Source: Streptomyces yangpuensis (GTDB lineage Bacteria; Actinomycetota; Actinomycetes; Streptomycetales; Streptomycetaceae). Taken from it: a stretch of 64,000 nt of DNA. The notes beneath the pieces were generated by a model, which was not told where the DNA came from, did not search any database, and saw nothing but the letters and a program-made list of their open reading frames with translations. Below, piece by piece: positions 26,736 to 49,998 of the stretch. Each line of letters begins with the position of its first letter. Position 1 is the stretch's first letter. The stretch covers positions 1,333,545 to 1,397,544 of the forward strand of contig NZ_LBMK01000002.1 in NCBI RefSeq assembly GCF_001005295.1, written 5' to 3'. Position numbers and translations under genes: made by a program.

Positions 26736-27742
26736 GCGCCGCCATGCCGACCTGGGAGCTGAACCCCGGCCGCCCGGCCCTCACCCGTGTGCCCGCCACC
26801 ACCGGTCTCGCCGAGGCCTGCGCATGGCTGCGCGAGAACGAGACCGCACTGACCGCCGCTCTGCACGAGCACGGCACGATCTTCCTGCGCGGACTGCCGG
26901 TGACGCAGGCCGCCGACGTCGCCGCCGTCCGCGACGTGCTCATCCCCGAGCCCACCCCGTACCGGGAGAAGGCCACCCCGCGCAGCGACTTCGGCGACGG
27001 CGTCTTCTCGTCCACCGACCTGCCGCCCGCCCAGTCGATCCGGATGCACAACGAGAACAGCTACACCCTGACCTTCCCCGGCCGGCTGCTGTTCGCCTGC
27101 CTGACCGCCCCCGCGACGGGCGGCGCCACCCCGACCGCCGACGTCCGCAAGGTCCTCGCCGCCCTCCCCGACCACCTGGCCGCGCGGGGCCGCTCCTCCG
27201 GCTGGACGCTGGAGCGCAGCTACTCGGACTACGTCTCGCTCGGCTGGCGCACCGCCTTCGGCACCGAGGACCGCGCCGACGTCGAGCGGTACTGCCAGGA
27301 GAACGGCATCACCTGGGAGTGGCAGCCGGACGGCAACCTGCGGACCAGCCAGCTGCGTTCGGCCACGATCCACCACCCGCAGACCGGCGAGGAGGTCTGG
27401 TTCAACCACCTGGCCTTCTGGAACGAGTGGTCCCTCGACCCGGACATCCGGGAGGCCATGGTCGAGGAGTTCGGACCCGGCGGCCTGCCGTTCAACACCG
27501 GCTTCGGAGACGGCGAACCCCTCTCCCGGGACGATGCGGACGCCCTCAACGCGGCCTACGACGCCGCCACCGTCCGCGAGACCTGGCAGGCCGGCGACGT
27601 GATGCTGGTCGACAACGTGCTCTGCGCGCACGGCCGCGACCCGTTCACCGGCGACCGGAAGATCGCCGTCGCGATGGGCCGCCCCGTGGACCTCCTCGAC
27701 TGCCGGCCCACGGTGCGCCCGACGACCGCAGTCCCCGCCTGA
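26732..27742 (+). CDS. TauD/TfdA-family Fe(II)/2-oxoglutarate oxygenase (SyrP-like)
   Basis: 336 residues from a GTG overlapping the mbtH stop; ATG 26744 is an alternative. Iron ligands appear as HNE ([12 protein letters not shown]) and the distal His in [10 protein letters not shown], with the 2-oxoglutarate Arg in GDRKIAVAM. The N-terminal [10 protein letters not shown] matches the TauD jelly-roll entry. The length and the HxE motif suit the SyrP-like group of amino acid beta-hydroxylases that act on NRPS-bound residues. The residue hydroxylated here is unknown; acidic or amide residues are plausible given the mutase operon. Confidence 0.9.
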   Translation: MSAAMPTWELNPGRPALTRVPATTGLAEACAWLRENETALTAALHEHGTIFLRGLPVTQAADVAAVRDVLIPEPTPYREKATPRSDFGDGVFSSTDLPPAQSIRMHNENSYTLTFPGRLLFACLTAPATGGATPTADVRKVLAALPDHLAARGRSSGWTLERSYSDYVSLGWRTAFGTEDRADVERYCQENGITWEWQPDGNLRTSQLRSATIHHPQTGEEVWFNHLAFWNEWSLDPDIREAMVEEFGPGGLPFNTGFGDGEPLSRDDADALNAAYDAATVRETWQAGDVMLVDNVLCAHGRDPFTGDRKIAVAMGRPVDLLDCRPTVRPTTAVPA

Positions 27743-27776
27743 CCATCCATGCCGTGACGTGAGCAGAGGAAGCACC

Positions 27777-41264
<13,488 letters not shown>

Positions 41265-41270
41265 CCCGCC

Positions 41271-42566
41271 ATGACCACCGCCTCCGTGAAACCGCCGTCT
41301 CCCCCGGAGGGGGCCGCGCCGCGGAAGAGCCGCTGGGGCCTCTGGGCGCAGGGCAACTTCCGCAAGCTCTGGATCGGTGAGACGACCAGCGGCCTGGGCA
41401 CCGCCGTCGGCAACGTCGCGCTCGCCCTGGTGGCCGTGGTCACCCTGGAGGCCTCGCCGTTCATGGTCGGCCTGCTGACCGCCTCCGCCTGGGTGCCGTG
41501 GCTCTTCCTCGGCCTGCTGGCCGGCGCCTGGGTGGACCGCTGGCCCCGGCTGAAGGTGATGCTGGTCTGCGACCTCCTGCTGCTCCTGCTGTTCGGCAGC
41601 GTGCCTGTGGCGGGCTGGCTGGGCCTGCTGAGCATGGCCCAGCTGGTGGTGGTCGCCGCCCTGGCCGGGGCGGTCAAGGTGTTCCTGTCCACCGCGAACA
41701 GCGCCGTGCTGCCCGTACTGGTCGCCAGGCCCGACCTGCTGGAGGCCAACGTCAAACTGCGCTCCGGGGACGCCGCCGCGGAGATCGCGGGCCCGGGCCT
41801 CGCCGGCCTGATCTCCCAAGCCTTCGGCGCCGTCAGCGGACTGCTCGCCGACGCGCTCACCTACCTGGTGGCGGCGGTCTGCGTCGGGTCCATCAAGGCC
41901 GAGGAGAAGCCCCCGCCGGTCTCCGAACGGCGCGGGATCCTCCGCGAGATCAAGGAGGGCGTCCGCTTCCTGGTGCACGACCCCTACCTGCGCACGCTGG
42001 CGAGCTTCGCGGCCGTCGGCAACCTCGGCCTCAACGGCATCCAGGCCGTACAGACGATCTTCCTGGTCCGCAGCGTGGGCGTGACGCCCGGCGGCGTCGG
42101 TGCCGTCTTCGCGGTGGTCTCGGTCGGCGGCCTGGCCGGGGCCGCGCTCGCCGGGCGGATCGCCCGCCGGTTCGGAACGGCCCGCGGACTGCTGCTCTGC
42201 GAGCTGGTGGGGGCGCCGTTCATCCTCCTGCTGCCGATGGCCGGACAGCGGATGCCGCTGGCCGTCAGCGCGGTGGCCTGGTCGGTCGCGGTCTGCGGCG
42301 TGGTCGCCGGGAACGTCATCGCCGGCAGCTTCTACCAGGCCTACTGCCCGCCCGAGATGATCGGCCGGATCCGGGCCAGCGCCTCCACGGTCAACTTCAG
42401 CGCCATCCCGGTGGGCGCCCTGCTCGGCGGCTGGCTGGGCGAGGTGCTCGGCGCCCGCACCACCCTCTGGATCATGGCGAGCGTGCTGCTCTCGGCCGGC
42501 CTGGTCCTGCTGGTCTCCCCGCTCCGCGGCCTGCGCAGCTTCCCCGAACGTCCCGCGCGGCCCTGA
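41271..42566 (+). CDS. MFS exporter (DHA3-type)
   Basis: 431 residues with about 10-12 hydrophobic helices. The opening NFRKLWIGETTSGLGTAVG and the loop AGAWVDRWPRLKVMLVCDLL (between helices 2 and 3) are typical of drug:H+ antiporters of the DHA3/EntS group. It starts 6 bp after the NRPS 4 stop. It is the obvious exporter or self-resistance pump for the peptide. Confidence 0.9.
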   Translation: MTTASVKPPSPPEGAAPRKSRWGLWAQGNFRKLWIGETTSGLGTAVGNVALALVAVVTLEASPFMVGLLTASAWVPWLFLGLLAGAWVDRWPRLKVMLVCDLLLLLLFGSVPVAGWLGLLSMAQLVVVAALAGAVKVFLSTANSAVLPVLVARPDLLEANVKLRSGDAAAEIAGPGLAGLISQAFGAVSGLLADALTYLVAAVCVGSIKAEEKPPPVSERRGILREIKEGVRFLVHDPYLRTLASFAAVGNLGLNGIQAVQTIFLVRSVGVTPGGVGAVFAVVSVGGLAGAALAGRIARRFGTARGLLLCELVGAPFILLLPMAGQRMPLAVSAVAWSVAVCGVVAGNVIAGSFYQAYCPPEMIGRIRASASTVNFSAIPVGALLGGWLGEVLGARTTLWIMASVLLSAGLVLLVSPLRGLRSFPERPARP

Positions 42567-42671
42567 CAGCCCGCCCGCGCCCGCTCTCTCCCGCCCCGCC
42601 TCCCTCCCGCCTCCCGTCCTGCCCGCGCCCGCGTCCCGCGCCCGCGCCCCGCGCCCCTCCCGGAGCACACC

Positions 42672-43484
42672 ATGACCCGCACCGCCCGCCCGCACCGCCT
42701 CCTGATGTGCCGTCCGACCCACTTCGAGGTCAGCTACGCGATCAACCCGTGGATGGATCCCGCCAAGCCGGTCGACACGGACCTCGCCGTCGCCCAGTGG
42801 GAGCGGCTGTACGACCTGTACGTCGAACTCGGCCACCGCGTCGACCTCATCGACCCGCTGCCCGGCCTGCCCGACATGGTCTACGCGGCGAACGGCGCCA
42901 CCGTCGTCGACGGCAAGGTGCTCGGCGCCCGGTTCCGCAACGCCGAGCGCGCCGCCGAGGGCCCCGCCTACCTGGAGTGGTTCCGGGCGGGCGGGTTCAC
43001 CACCCATGAGCCGGTCCACGTCAACGAGGGCGAGGGCGACCTGCTGCTGACGGGCCGCCACCTGCTGGCCGGGCGCGGCTTCCGCAGCGTCTCGGCCGGC
43101 CACGCCGAGGCACAGGAGTTCCTCGGCCGCCCGGTGATCGGCCTGGACCTCGTCGACCCGCGCTTCTACCACCTCGACACCGCGCTCGGCGTGCTCGACG
43201 AGGACCAGGTCGTCTACTACCCCGGCGCGTTCTCGGCGGGCAGCAGGGAGGTGCTGCGCCGGCTGTTCCCGGACGCGGTGCTGGTGGAGGAGGCGGACGC
43301 GGCGGTGTTCGGACTGAACCTGATGAGCGACGGCCTGAACGTGGTGCTGCCGGAGGCGGCGACCGGGGTCGCCTCCCGACTGCGCGAGCGGGGCTTCCGG
43401 CCGATCGGGGTGGACCTCTCCGAACTGTTCAAGGGCGGCGGCAGCGTGAAGTGCTGCACCCTGCAGATCCGCGAGGCCGCCTGA
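42672..43484 (+). CDS. Dimethylargininase-family amidinohydrolase (DDAH-like)
   Basis: 270 residues, pentein fold. DMVYAANGATVVDGKVL corresponds to the substrate-binding Asp region, EGEGDLLLTG to the second acidic loop, FYHLDTALGVL carries the catalytic His, and the C-terminal SVKCCTLQIR the nucleophile Cys. Members cleave N-substituted arginines to citrulline, or arginine-like guanidines. In Streptomyces primary metabolism this gene usually sits by ornithine aminotransferase; here it closes the NRPS operon. It may make citrulline or ornithine-type precursors or act on a guanidine of the peptide. RBS GGAG is 8 nt before ATG 42672. Confidence 0.82.
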   Translation: MTRTARPHRLLMCRPTHFEVSYAINPWMDPAKPVDTDLAVAQWERLYDLYVELGHRVDLIDPLPGLPDMVYAANGATVVDGKVLGARFRNAERAAEGPAYLEWFRAGGFTTHEPVHVNEGEGDLLLTGRHLLAGRGFRSVSAGHAEAQEFLGRPVIGLDLVDPRFYHLDTALGVLDEDQVVYYPGAFSAGSREVLRRLFPDAVLVEEADAAVFGLNLMSDGLNVVLPEAATGVASRLRERGFRPIGVDLSELFKGGGSVKCCTLQIREAA

Positions 43485-43517
43485 CCGGCATCCGGCCGTC
43501 GCCCCGATCAACGAGGC

Positions 43518-43548
43518 CGATCGACGCACGGTGCTCGTGCGTCGATCG
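43518..43548. terminator. Hairpin after the NRPS operon
   Basis: Perfect 12-bp inverted repeat (43518-43529 and 43537-43548) with a 7-nt loop, 33 bp after the DDAH-like stop. Its right arm overlaps one of the SARP-like heptamers, so this stretch may have a double role. Confidence 0.65.
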
Positions 43549-43573
43549 CCCGTTGAACGTGCCTTGCCATGCT
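43530..43573 (+). promoter_or_regulatory. Candidate SARP-dependent promoter of the small secreted protein
   Basis: GGTGCTC (43530), GTCGATC (43541) and GTTGAAC (43552) start 11 bp apart. A -10-like CATGCT (43568-43573) follows 9 bp after the last repeat, so GTTGAAC sits at the -35 position. The last word is identical to the last repeat at 47212. About 78 bp of leader follow before the gene. Confidence 0.5.
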
Positions 43574-43651
43574 CCTCCCATCGGCCCGGAGCACTCCGGG
43601 AGGAACCGGAACCCCCCTTCCCAGCAGGGAAGACGTCCTTGAGGAGCAGTC

Positions 43652-43870
43652 ATGGCGCACCGCGCGAACAACACCGTTGCCACCCGGGTCTGCCTGGCCG
43701 TCGCGGGCCTCGGCCTCGGCACGCTGATCGCCCTGGGCGCGGCCGGCGCGGCCATGGCCGACGACGCCACCGGCACCGGGCAGGGCGGCGGCACCGTCAG
43801 CACCCACCAGGCCCCGGCGCCGACCCCCACCCCGTCCGACGACAAGGACTGGAACAGCACCGGTTCCTGA
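43652..43870 (+). CDS. Small secreted protein, function unknown
   Basis: 72 residues with a good GAGGAG RBS. The N terminus is a signal peptide: basic start, hydrophobic LAVAGLGLGTLIALGAAGAA, and AMA-D as probable cleavage site near residue 36. The mature part of about 35 residues is Gly/Thr/Pro-rich and ends with acidic DDKDW. No Cys and no known domain. It lies next to an AfsR-like SARP gene and has SARP-like repeats in its promoter, recalling the AfsR-afsS arrangement, although it does not resemble AfsS. Confidence 0.7.
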   Translation: MAHRANNTVATRVCLAVAGLGLGTLIALGAAGAAMADDATGTGQGGGTVSTHQAPAPTPTPSDDKDWNSTGS

Positions 43871-43888
43871 CCCCGCCGGATCATACGT

Positions 43889-46800
43889 TCAGGCCTCCAG
43901 CCCGCAGGGTTCCGCCAGGGCCAGAGCCGGCTCCTCCAGCAGACAGCCCACCTCGGCGGCCTCCGGAAGACCCAGCCGGCAGAAGATCTCGTACGCCTGC
44001 CGCAACCGCGCCCCCGCCTCGGCCCCGCGCCCGAGGTCCGCCAGCGAGCGGCCCAGCACCACCAGCGCCTGAGCCTGGTCCCGTTCCGCGCCCAGTTCCT
44101 CGCAGAGCACCAGTGCCCGTCCGGCGTGGTCGAGCGCCTCGTCGGCCCGGCCGAGCGAGCGCAGACTGTCCGCCAGCCGGTAGCGAGCGTTCGCGGCCCG
44201 GTCCCGCAGACCCGCCCCCGTCGCCACCGCCAGACACTCCCGGAACCAGGTCACCGCCTCCTCGTGCCGCCCGAGCCCGTGCAGCGCCAGACCCAGTACG
44301 TACAGGGTGTACGCGCGCCCGGAGTCGTCCTGCCGGGTCCGCAGCTCGGCGAGGACCTCGTGACAGATCTCCACCGCCTCCTCCGCGCGCCCGCTGCGCA
44401 CCCGTGCCAGCGCGGCGTTCATGGTCGTCACCAGGGCGCCGGAGCGGTGCCCCAGCGCGTTGGCCAGCACCAGCGCCTCGTCGTAGTGGTCCACCGCCTC
44501 GTCGTAGCGGCTGAGGAACTGGCAGATCAGGCCGAGGTCGTTGAGGGCCTGGCGGAGGATCACCGTGTCACCGGCGGTCCGTGCCGCGTCCACCGCCCGG
44601 CGGGCGGCCGCCTCGGCCGCCTCCAGCCGGGTCGCGGCCAGGGCGACGTTCCCGCGCAGGAAGTGTGCGCGTCCGGCGGCCCGGACGTCGCCGTGCCGCA
44701 CCGCCGCCTCGGCCAGCGCGTCGGCGGTGGCGGCGAGCTGCCGGCTCGGCGGGGTGAGCACGAACGGCGTGAGCGCGATCAGCAGGTCGATCGCGGCCCG
44801 CAGCGCCGTCCCCGGCACACCGTCCGACGGCGCCGCGGCGACCGCCGGGCCGCCCGCGACCGCGTCCGCGGCGACCTGGGCCGCCAGCGCCACGGCACCG
44901 GCGCGCTCGGCCGTCGTCCACTCCCGGGCCGCGTCCCACCCGGTCAGCGCCACACCGGGGGAGCGGGCCGGACCCAGCGCGCCCGCCGCCGGATCGCCCG
45001 GTACCGCGTGCTGGAACGCGGCGCAGGCCGTGGCCAGCAGATGGTCCAGCAGCCGGTCGCGGGCCGCGACCGCCTCCCCGTCCTGCATCGCACCGGCGCC
45101 CGCGGCGGCCGGGCCCGCCTCCTGCGCGGGACGGCGACGTGCGAAGGAACGCAGCAGGTCGTGATAGCGGTAGCGCCCGGGGAAGGGCGACTCCACCATC
45201 GCCACGTCCACCAGGGCCTCCAGCAGGTCCTCGGCGTCGTACTCGTCGAGGTCGAGCAGCGCCGCGGCCGCCGGCAGCCCGATGTCCGGCCCGTCCACCG
45301 ACGCGACCAGCCGGAACGCCCGGGCCTGGTCGGCGGTCAGCTGCCGGTAGCTCAGTTCGAAGGCCGCTGCCACCGCCAGATCGCCGATCCGCAGTTCGTC
45401 GATCCGGCGTCGTTCCACCTGGAGCCGGCGGCTGAGCGTCTCCACCGTCCAGCCCGGCCGGGCGGCGAGCCGGGCGGCCACGATCCGGACTGCCAGCGGC
45501 AGGTGTCCGCAGGCCACGACCAGTTCCAGGGCCGCGTCGCGTTCGGCGGCCAGCCGGTCCGCGCCGATGGTGCGGCCGAGCAGGTCCAGCGCCTCCGACG
45601 GGTGGAACACGTCCAGGTCGACCTGGACGGTGGCCGGCAGCCCGGCCGGCCGGGTGCGTCCGGTGGTCAGGACCGCGCAGCCGACCGCCCCCGGCAGCAG
45701 CGGCCGGATCTGCGCCGCGTCCTTGGCGTTGTCGAGCACCAGCAGCAGCCGTCGGCCGTCGACGATGGACCGGAAGAGCGCCGAGCGGGCGTCCAGTCCG
45801 TCGGGCACCGCGTCCCCGGGGGTACCGAGGGCCACGAGGAAGCTGCTGAGCACCGCTTCGGGGTCGGCGGGCACCGGGTCGGAGCCGCGCAGGTCCACGT
45901 ACAGCTGGCCGTCCGGGTAGGACTCGCGGACGCGGTGCGCCACGTGCACGGCCAGCGCCGTCTTGCCCACGCCGCCCATGCCGACGACGGTGGCGATCAC
46001 CAGGGCCTGCGCGCAGGAGGTGCCGAGTGCCTCGTCCAGCACCCGGACCGGCGCCGTGCGGCCGGTGAAGTCGGCGGCGTCCGGCGGGAGCTGGGCCGGT
46101 CTCGGGGGTGCGGGCGCCGGTCTGAGCGCGGTCTCCCGTCCGTGCTGCTCCTCGGTCCGGTCCCGCTCGGCGGCCGGGGCGCCGGGCCCGTGGCCGGAGC
46201 CGTCGGCGCCGGTGGTCCGCCGGGCCGGCTCCTTCGGTCCCTCGGGCTCCTCGGCGGGAGTCGCCGGCGGGCTCGGTTCGGGGGCGGCCAGCGCCGGGTC
46301 GCCCTCCAGGATCCGGCGGTGCAGCTGCTCCAGGTCCGGCCCCGGCGCGACGCCCAGTTCCGCGAGGAAGAGCTGACGCACCCCGCGGTACACCGCCAGT
46401 GCGTCCGCCTGCCGTCCGGCCTGGTACAGCGCCCGCATCAGCAGCCCGTACGCCCGCTCGTGCAGCGGGTGCTCGGTGGTGAGGGCGGTCAGCTCGGGTA
46501 TGCAGCGCGAGTAGCGGCCGAGCGTCAGGTCCAGCCCGATCCGCTCCTCCAGCAGCGTCAGCCGCAGTTCCCCCAGCCGCTGCCGGTGCCGTTCCGCGAA
46601 CGGGCCCGGCACACCGGCCAGCGGTTCGCCCTGCCACAGCTCCAGCGCCTGGTTGAGCAGGTCGCGGGCGCGCAGCGGATCGGTCCGCGCGGTGCGCTCC
46701 GCCTCGGCGGCCAGTGCCTCGGCCTCGGCGACGTCGACGGCGAGCTTCGGCAGCACCAGCCGGTAGCCGTCGCCCATCGACACGAGCACGCTGGGCGCAG

Positions 46801-47134
46801 GCCGGCCGTCGCCGGCCGCGTCACCGTCCCCTGCCTCGCCCCTGCCCGCGGCGTCCAGTACCTTGCGCCACCGCCACGCGTACGTGCGCACGGTGGTCAT
46901 CGCCGCGCTCGGTGGCTCCTCGCCCCACAGCGCCGTGATGAGGTCGGTGGCGCTCGCCGAGTGCCCCGGCCGCAGCAGGAGGACGGCCAGCATCGCCTGC
47001 TGCTGCGGGCTCCCGATCTTGAGCGCGGTAGCGCCCCGGTGAGCCCGCATCAGACCGAGTAATGAGAAACGGAGATCGCCCAAGTCCTGCCCCCAGCCCC
47101 CAGAACACGGTGCCTGCCCCCGCAAGGCGCCCAT
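43889..47134 (-). CDS. AfsR/SARP-family activator with NB-ARC and TPR domains
   Basis: 1081 residues, close to AfsR in size and architecture. N-terminal OmpR-like DNA-binding domain ([14 protein letters not shown] ... [22 protein letters not shown]), bacterial transcriptional activator domain to about residue 270 ([20 protein letters not shown]), a Pro/Glu-rich linker, NB-ARC ATPase with P-loop [13 protein letters not shown] near 383 and [13 protein letters not shown], then winged-helix and TPR repeats to the C terminus ([33 protein letters not shown]). ATG 47134 is the called start; TTG just before GDLRFSLLG is possible. Probable cluster activator. Its 3' end is 18 bp from the end of the convergent small gene. 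Confidence 0.93.
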   Translation of the reverse strand: MGALRGQAPCSGGWGQDLGDLRFSLLGLMRAHRGATALKIGSPQQQAMLAVLLLRPGHSASATDLITALWGEEPPSAAMTTVRTYAWRWRKVLDAAGRGEAGDGDAAGDGRPAPSVLVSMGDGYRLVLPKLAVDVAEAEALAAEAERTARTDPLRARDLLNQALELWQGEPLAGVPGPFAERHRQRLGELRLTLLEERIGLDLTLGRYSRCIPELTALTTEHPLHERAYGLLMRALYQAGRQADALAVYRGVRQLFLAELGVAPGPDLEQLHRRILEGDPALAAPEPSPPATPAEEPEGPKEPARRTTGADGSGHGPGAPAAERDRTEEQHGRETALRPAPAPPRPAQLPPDAADFTGRTAPVRVLDEALGTSCAQALVIATVVGMGGVGKTALAVHVAHRVRESYPDGQLYVDLRGSDPVPADPEAVLSSFLVALGTPGDAVPDGLDARSALFRSIVDGRRLLLVLDNAKDAAQIRPLLPGAVGCAVLTTGRTRPAGLPATVQVDLDVFHPSEALDLLGRTIGADRLAAERDAALELVVACGHLPLAVRIVAARLAARPGWTVETLSRRLQVERRRIDELRIGDLAVAAAFELSYRQLTADQARAFRLVASVDGPDIGLPAAAALLDLDEYDAEDLLEALVDVAMVESPFPGRYRYHDLLRSFARRRPAQEAGPAAAGAGAMQDGEAVAARDRLLDHLLATACAAFQHAVPGDPAAGALGPARSPGVALTGWDAAREWTTAERAGAVALAAQVAADAVAGGPAVAAAPSDGVPGTALRAAIDLLIALTPFVLTPPSRQLAATADALAEAAVRHGDVRAAGRAHFLRGNVALAATRLEAAEAAARRAVDAARTAGDTVILRQALNDLGLICQFLSRYDEAVDHYDEALVLANALGHRSGALVTTMNAALARVRSGRAEEAVEICHEVLAELRTRQDDSGRAYTLYVLGLALHGLGRHEEAVTWFRECLAVATGAGLRDRAANARYRLADSLRSLGRADEALDHAGRALVLCEELGAERDQAQALVVLGRSLADLGRGAEAGARLRQAYEIFCRLGLPEAAEVGCLLEEPALALAEPCGLEA

Positions 47135-47178
47135 GTCTCGATTTGTGTCACCTTTTTAACCACAGCGTCGCCCTCGGT

Positions 47179-47233
47179 GTCGAGAGCCCGTTGAGCCTGT
47201 GGTGATCAGGTGTTGAACCTTGCGGTACAGAAT
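47179..47233 (+). promoter_or_regulatory. SARP-type operator with four 11-bp-spaced heptamers
   Basis: GTCGAGA (47179), GTTGAGC (47190), GGTGATC (47201) and GTTGAAC (47212) begin exactly 11 bp apart. TACAGA (47226) in TACAGAAT is a plausible -10 seven bases after the last repeat. This matches the described SARP operator geometry, with the last repeat replacing the -35. It lies between the divergent SARP gene and the gene at 47336, so it could control both. Confidence 0.65.
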
Positions 47234-47335
47234 CGCCCCGTGCCGCGGGCACGCCGGACACCGCCCGGAACCCGCGCCCGCCCCCTCGGCCGCCGGTGGC
47301 GCCGGGCCCGACCATACATTCGGAGGAGGACGTCC

Positions 47336-48382
47336 GTGAACACCCCGATGCTGTACCGGCTGCTCGACGCCGATCCCGCCGCCGGGCCTGCGGAACTGCT
47401 GCACCGTGCCCGGGCAGGCCGTCATCTGCCCCACCTGGTGCTCTCCGCGCTCGTCCGCGACGGAGTCCGGATGGGCGGGCCGGCCCGTGCCGAGCTCGCC
47501 CGTGCCCGTGACCGTGCCGCCCACTACGTCCGCCTGGCCGCGGGCCTCGCCCGTTCCACAGGCGTCCGCGCCATCCGGGGCCTCCCGCTCGCCGGGTACT
47601 ACCCGGACGGTCTGCTCCGTCCGCTGGAGTCCCTGGATCTGGTCGCCCCCGACGAGGCGGCCCTGTGGCAGGCCGTCATCCGCCTGGTCACCGACCACCC
47701 GGTGGAGCAGATCGACGTCTCCCTGCTCGGTGAACGTCCCCATCACACCGCCGTCACGGTCCAGTGGCCCGCCGAGGACCCTCTGGTCGACCCCTGGTAC
47801 CGCGTCCACCTCTCCACCGCTGCTCTGCCCGGGGACGGGCGCGGCGTGCCCGTCCGGCCGTACCTGGTCGCCGACGACCACGTGGAGTGCCTCATCGCCC
47901 TGGCCGAGTCCCGCCTCGGCGGGCCGGACCTGCCGCCCGGTCCGCTCACCCTCCTCGACATCGCCTGCCTCGCCCGCCGGCCCTTCGAGCCCGCCGAGAC
48001 CGCCGCCGTGCTCGCCGCCTACCGCCTGGCCCCGGAGGCAGCCGCCCTCCTCGACCACGCCGCCGAGCACGTCCCGCTGGGTCCGCTCGCGGCCGTACGC
48101 GCCGTGCTCGCCCCCGAACTGGCCGCCGAGCACCGCCGTCGCGGGGAGGCCGCGGCCGCCACCGCCCGGTGCGTCCCGACCCGGCACGGGGCCCTGCTCC
48201 GCCGCACCGTCATCCGCCACACCTGGGGCGAGGCGCGCCTGCTGGCCCCCGCCCCCGACACCTCCCTCCTCCTCACACCCGTCGCCGACTACCTGCTCAC
48301 CCCGGCCCCCGACGCCGTCGCCGCGCCCGCCACGCGCACCGCCGCCCTCGACGCCCTCCACCGCTGGGACGCCCTCTGCTGA
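47336..48382 (+). CDS. Nucleotidyltransferase-like protein (NTP_transf_5 type), function unknown
   Basis: 348 residues; GTG chosen for the GGAGGAGGA RBS 5 nt upstream. The segment IRGLPLAGYYPDGLLRPLESLDLV resembles the lKGxxLaxxYYP...RpxxDiDLLV core of uncharacterised minimal nucleotidyltransferases, but the first acidic residue of the metal pair appears as Ser (ESLD). The rest is helical, Ala/Leu-rich and without recognised motifs. Such proteins are found beside peptide natural product genes. The divergent SARP and the operator between them suggest co-regulation with the cluster. A degenerate, non-catalytic fold is possible. Confidence 0.6.
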   Translation: MNTPMLYRLLDADPAAGPAELLHRARAGRHLPHLVLSALVRDGVRMGGPARAELARARDRAAHYVRLAAGLARSTGVRAIRGLPLAGYYPDGLLRPLESLDLVAPDEAALWQAVIRLVTDHPVEQIDVSLLGERPHHTAVTVQWPAEDPLVDPWYRVHLSTAALPGDGRGVPVRPYLVADDHVECLIALAESRLGGPDLPPGPLTLLDIACLARRPFEPAETAAVLAAYRLAPEAAALLDHAAEHVPLGPLAAVRAVLAPELAAEHRRRGEAAAATARCVPTRHGALLRRTVIRHTWGEARLLAPAPDTSLLLTPVADYLLTPAPDAVAAPATRTAALDALHRWDALC

Positions 48383-48487
48383 TGCCGGGGGAATTCCGTA
48401 TTCCGCCCGGCACGCCTGCAGTCCCGCTCGGTTTCCCGGATGTGGCCTTCCTTACTTTCCCGAACCGGCTCACCAGCTCCGCTAACA

Positions 48488-48501
48488 TGTTCGAGCGAAC
48501 A
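48488..48501. promoter_or_regulatory. 14-bp palindrome in an AT-richer intergenic stretch
   Basis: TGTTCGAGCGAACA, 6-bp arms, in the unusually AT-rich 48440-48560 region before the PAP2 gene. Possible operator. The half-sites point the opposite way from the Gram-positive LexA box. Confidence 0.3.
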
Positions 48502-48536
48502 ATGATCAGGTTGAAATATGAACATCGGCTGAAAAA

Positions 48537-49901
48537 TTGATATCTGCGGTAAAGCGAGTGTTTTCGCCAAAGGGCGGCGGAGCCGAGTCCGCCGTATGGC
48601 GCCGGCCACGCGTCATTCTGTGGGTCGCGGCGAGCGTCGTGACCCTCGGATTCCTCGTCGCCCTGGAGATCGCCGCGCGCGGCTACGGCGTACCGGGGCC
48701 GATCACCGACCAGGCGCGGGAAGTGGTGTTCGCACCCAAGTCGGGCACGGTGCTCTACGCCAGCATGGCCCTGATGCTGGTGGTGCTCACCTGGCGGCAG
48801 CGGTTCATCGCGCTCGGCGCCGCGGTCGGCATCGACCTCGTCTTCTGGCTCGTGCGCTGGGCGGCCGGTGCCGAGATGATGTACGGCAACGGCGCGCTCC
48901 TGGTCACCCTGGGCTGCGCGGTCATCGCGCTCACCCGCCGCACCGGCCGTGAGCGGACCCTGCTGCTCCAGGGCGTCGGACTGGCCCTGCTGCTGGTGAC
49001 CGGCCGCAAGACCGGCTACACCTGGCTGCTGATCACGTCGAAGACCCGCCCGACGGTGCTCGACCAGTACGTGGCCACCGCAGACCAGGCGCTGGGCAAC
49101 CCGTCGTGGGTGGCGGGCCGGATCGTCGAGGCCACCGGCGTCGTCGGCTTCCGCGTCCTCGAATTCGTCTACATCCAGCTCGCCGTGATGGCGGTCATCG
49201 TGGCGCTGTACCAGCTGCGCCACGTGGCGGCCGAGCGCCGCTTCCCGCGCCACCACCTGGTACGCACCTTCCTGGCCATCGGGCTGCTCGGCCCGGGCAT
49301 CTACATGGTCTTCCCGGTGGTCGGGCCGATCTTCGCATACGGCGCCGACGGCGGGCAGTGGGCGCTGGCCGAGCTCTGGCCGAACACGCCGCCGCCGGTC
49401 ACCACCCCGCAGCCGATGCTCTTCGACGAGTTCACCCCCCGCAATTGCATGCCCAGCCTGCACACGGCGTGGGCCACCGCGATCTTCATCCATTCCCGCA
49501 AGGCCCCCCGGGCCCTCCGCTGGGCGGGAACGTTCTGGCTGGTCGCGACGCTCGGCGCGACCCTCGGATTCGGCTACCACTACGGCGCGGACATCGTCGC
49601 CGGTGTGGTGTTCACCCTCACCATCGATGCCGCACTGCGCACCCTCGACCACGGATGGGACCGCAGGGGCATCCGGTTCGTCGCCTACGGCACCGCGGTC
49701 TTCCTCGCGCTCCTGCTGTCGTACCGCTTCCTGCCGATGGAGATGGCGGCGCTCCCGTGGGTGTACGGCCCGCTCGTCGTCCTGTCGATGGTCTCGGTGA
49801 TCTACGGCCACGTCCGGCTCACCCGGCGCTGGGACCGCCGGGCCGAGTCGGTGACGCTGCCACAGCAGCAGCAGCGCGAGCCGCAGCCCGAACTGGTCTG
49901 A
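48537..49901 (+). CDS. PAP2-superfamily membrane phosphatase/transferase
   Basis: 454 residues from a TTG (in-frame stop shortly upstream; GTG 48558 is the alternative). About 9-10 membrane helices. The C-terminal half holds the inositolphosphotransferase/PAP2 core: CMPSLHTAWA with the catalytic His and GYHYGADIVAG with the second His and Asp. It should act on lipid phosphates or inositol phospholipid head groups in the membrane. The tail is Gln-rich. A hairpin terminator follows directly. Confidence 0.82.
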   Translation: MISAVKRVFSPKGGGAESAVWRRPRVILWVAASVVTLGFLVALEIAARGYGVPGPITDQAREVVFAPKSGTVLYASMALMLVVLTWRQRFIALGAAVGIDLVFWLVRWAAGAEMMYGNGALLVTLGCAVIALTRRTGRERTLLLQGVGLALLLVTGRKTGYTWLLITSKTRPTVLDQYVATADQALGNPSWVAGRIVEATGVVGFRVLEFVYIQLAVMAVIVALYQLRHVAAERRFPRHHLVRTFLAIGLLGPGIYMVFPVVGPIFAYGADGGQWALAELWPNTPPPVTTPQPMLFDEFTPRNCMPSLHTAWATAIFIHSRKAPRALRWAGTFWLVATLGATLGFGYHYGADIVAGVVFTLTIDAALRTLDHGWDRRGIRFVAYGTAVFLALLLSYRFLPMEMAALPWVYGPLVVLSMVSVIYGHVRLTRRWDRRAESVTLPQQQQREPQPELV

Positions 49902-49908
49902 ACGCACC

Positions 49909-49938
49909 GCGCGCGCCCCGGTGCGGCGGGGCGCGCGC
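49909..49938 (+). terminator. Hairpin terminator after the PAP2 gene
   Basis: Perfect 11-bp stem of GC alternation (49909-49919 and 49928-49938) with 8-nt loop, 8 bp after the stop codon. Confidence 0.75.
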
Positions 49939-49978
49939 CGACCGACGGCCGCTCGGGCCGACGGAAAGACAGACAGAC

Positions 49979-49998
49979 AGACGGCCGGTCGGCCGTCT
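49979..49998 (-). terminator. Hairpin terminator after the permease
   Basis: 8-bp stem AGACGGCC/GGCCGTCT with a 4-nt loop at the very end of the minus-strand permease, preceded by a short AGAC tetranucleotide run (49965-49981). Confidence 0.6.

Noticed and set aside
42567..42671. Pyrimidine-rich stretch of repeated CCCGC and GCGCC between MFS and DDAH-like genes
   Set aside because: Simple-sequence bias; no stable hairpin or operator layout that I can support.
48488..48501. Palindrome considered as a LexA/SOS box
   Set aside because: The Gram-positive SOS box is CGAAC-N4-GTTCG; here the half-sites are in the opposite order (GTTCG then CGAAC).
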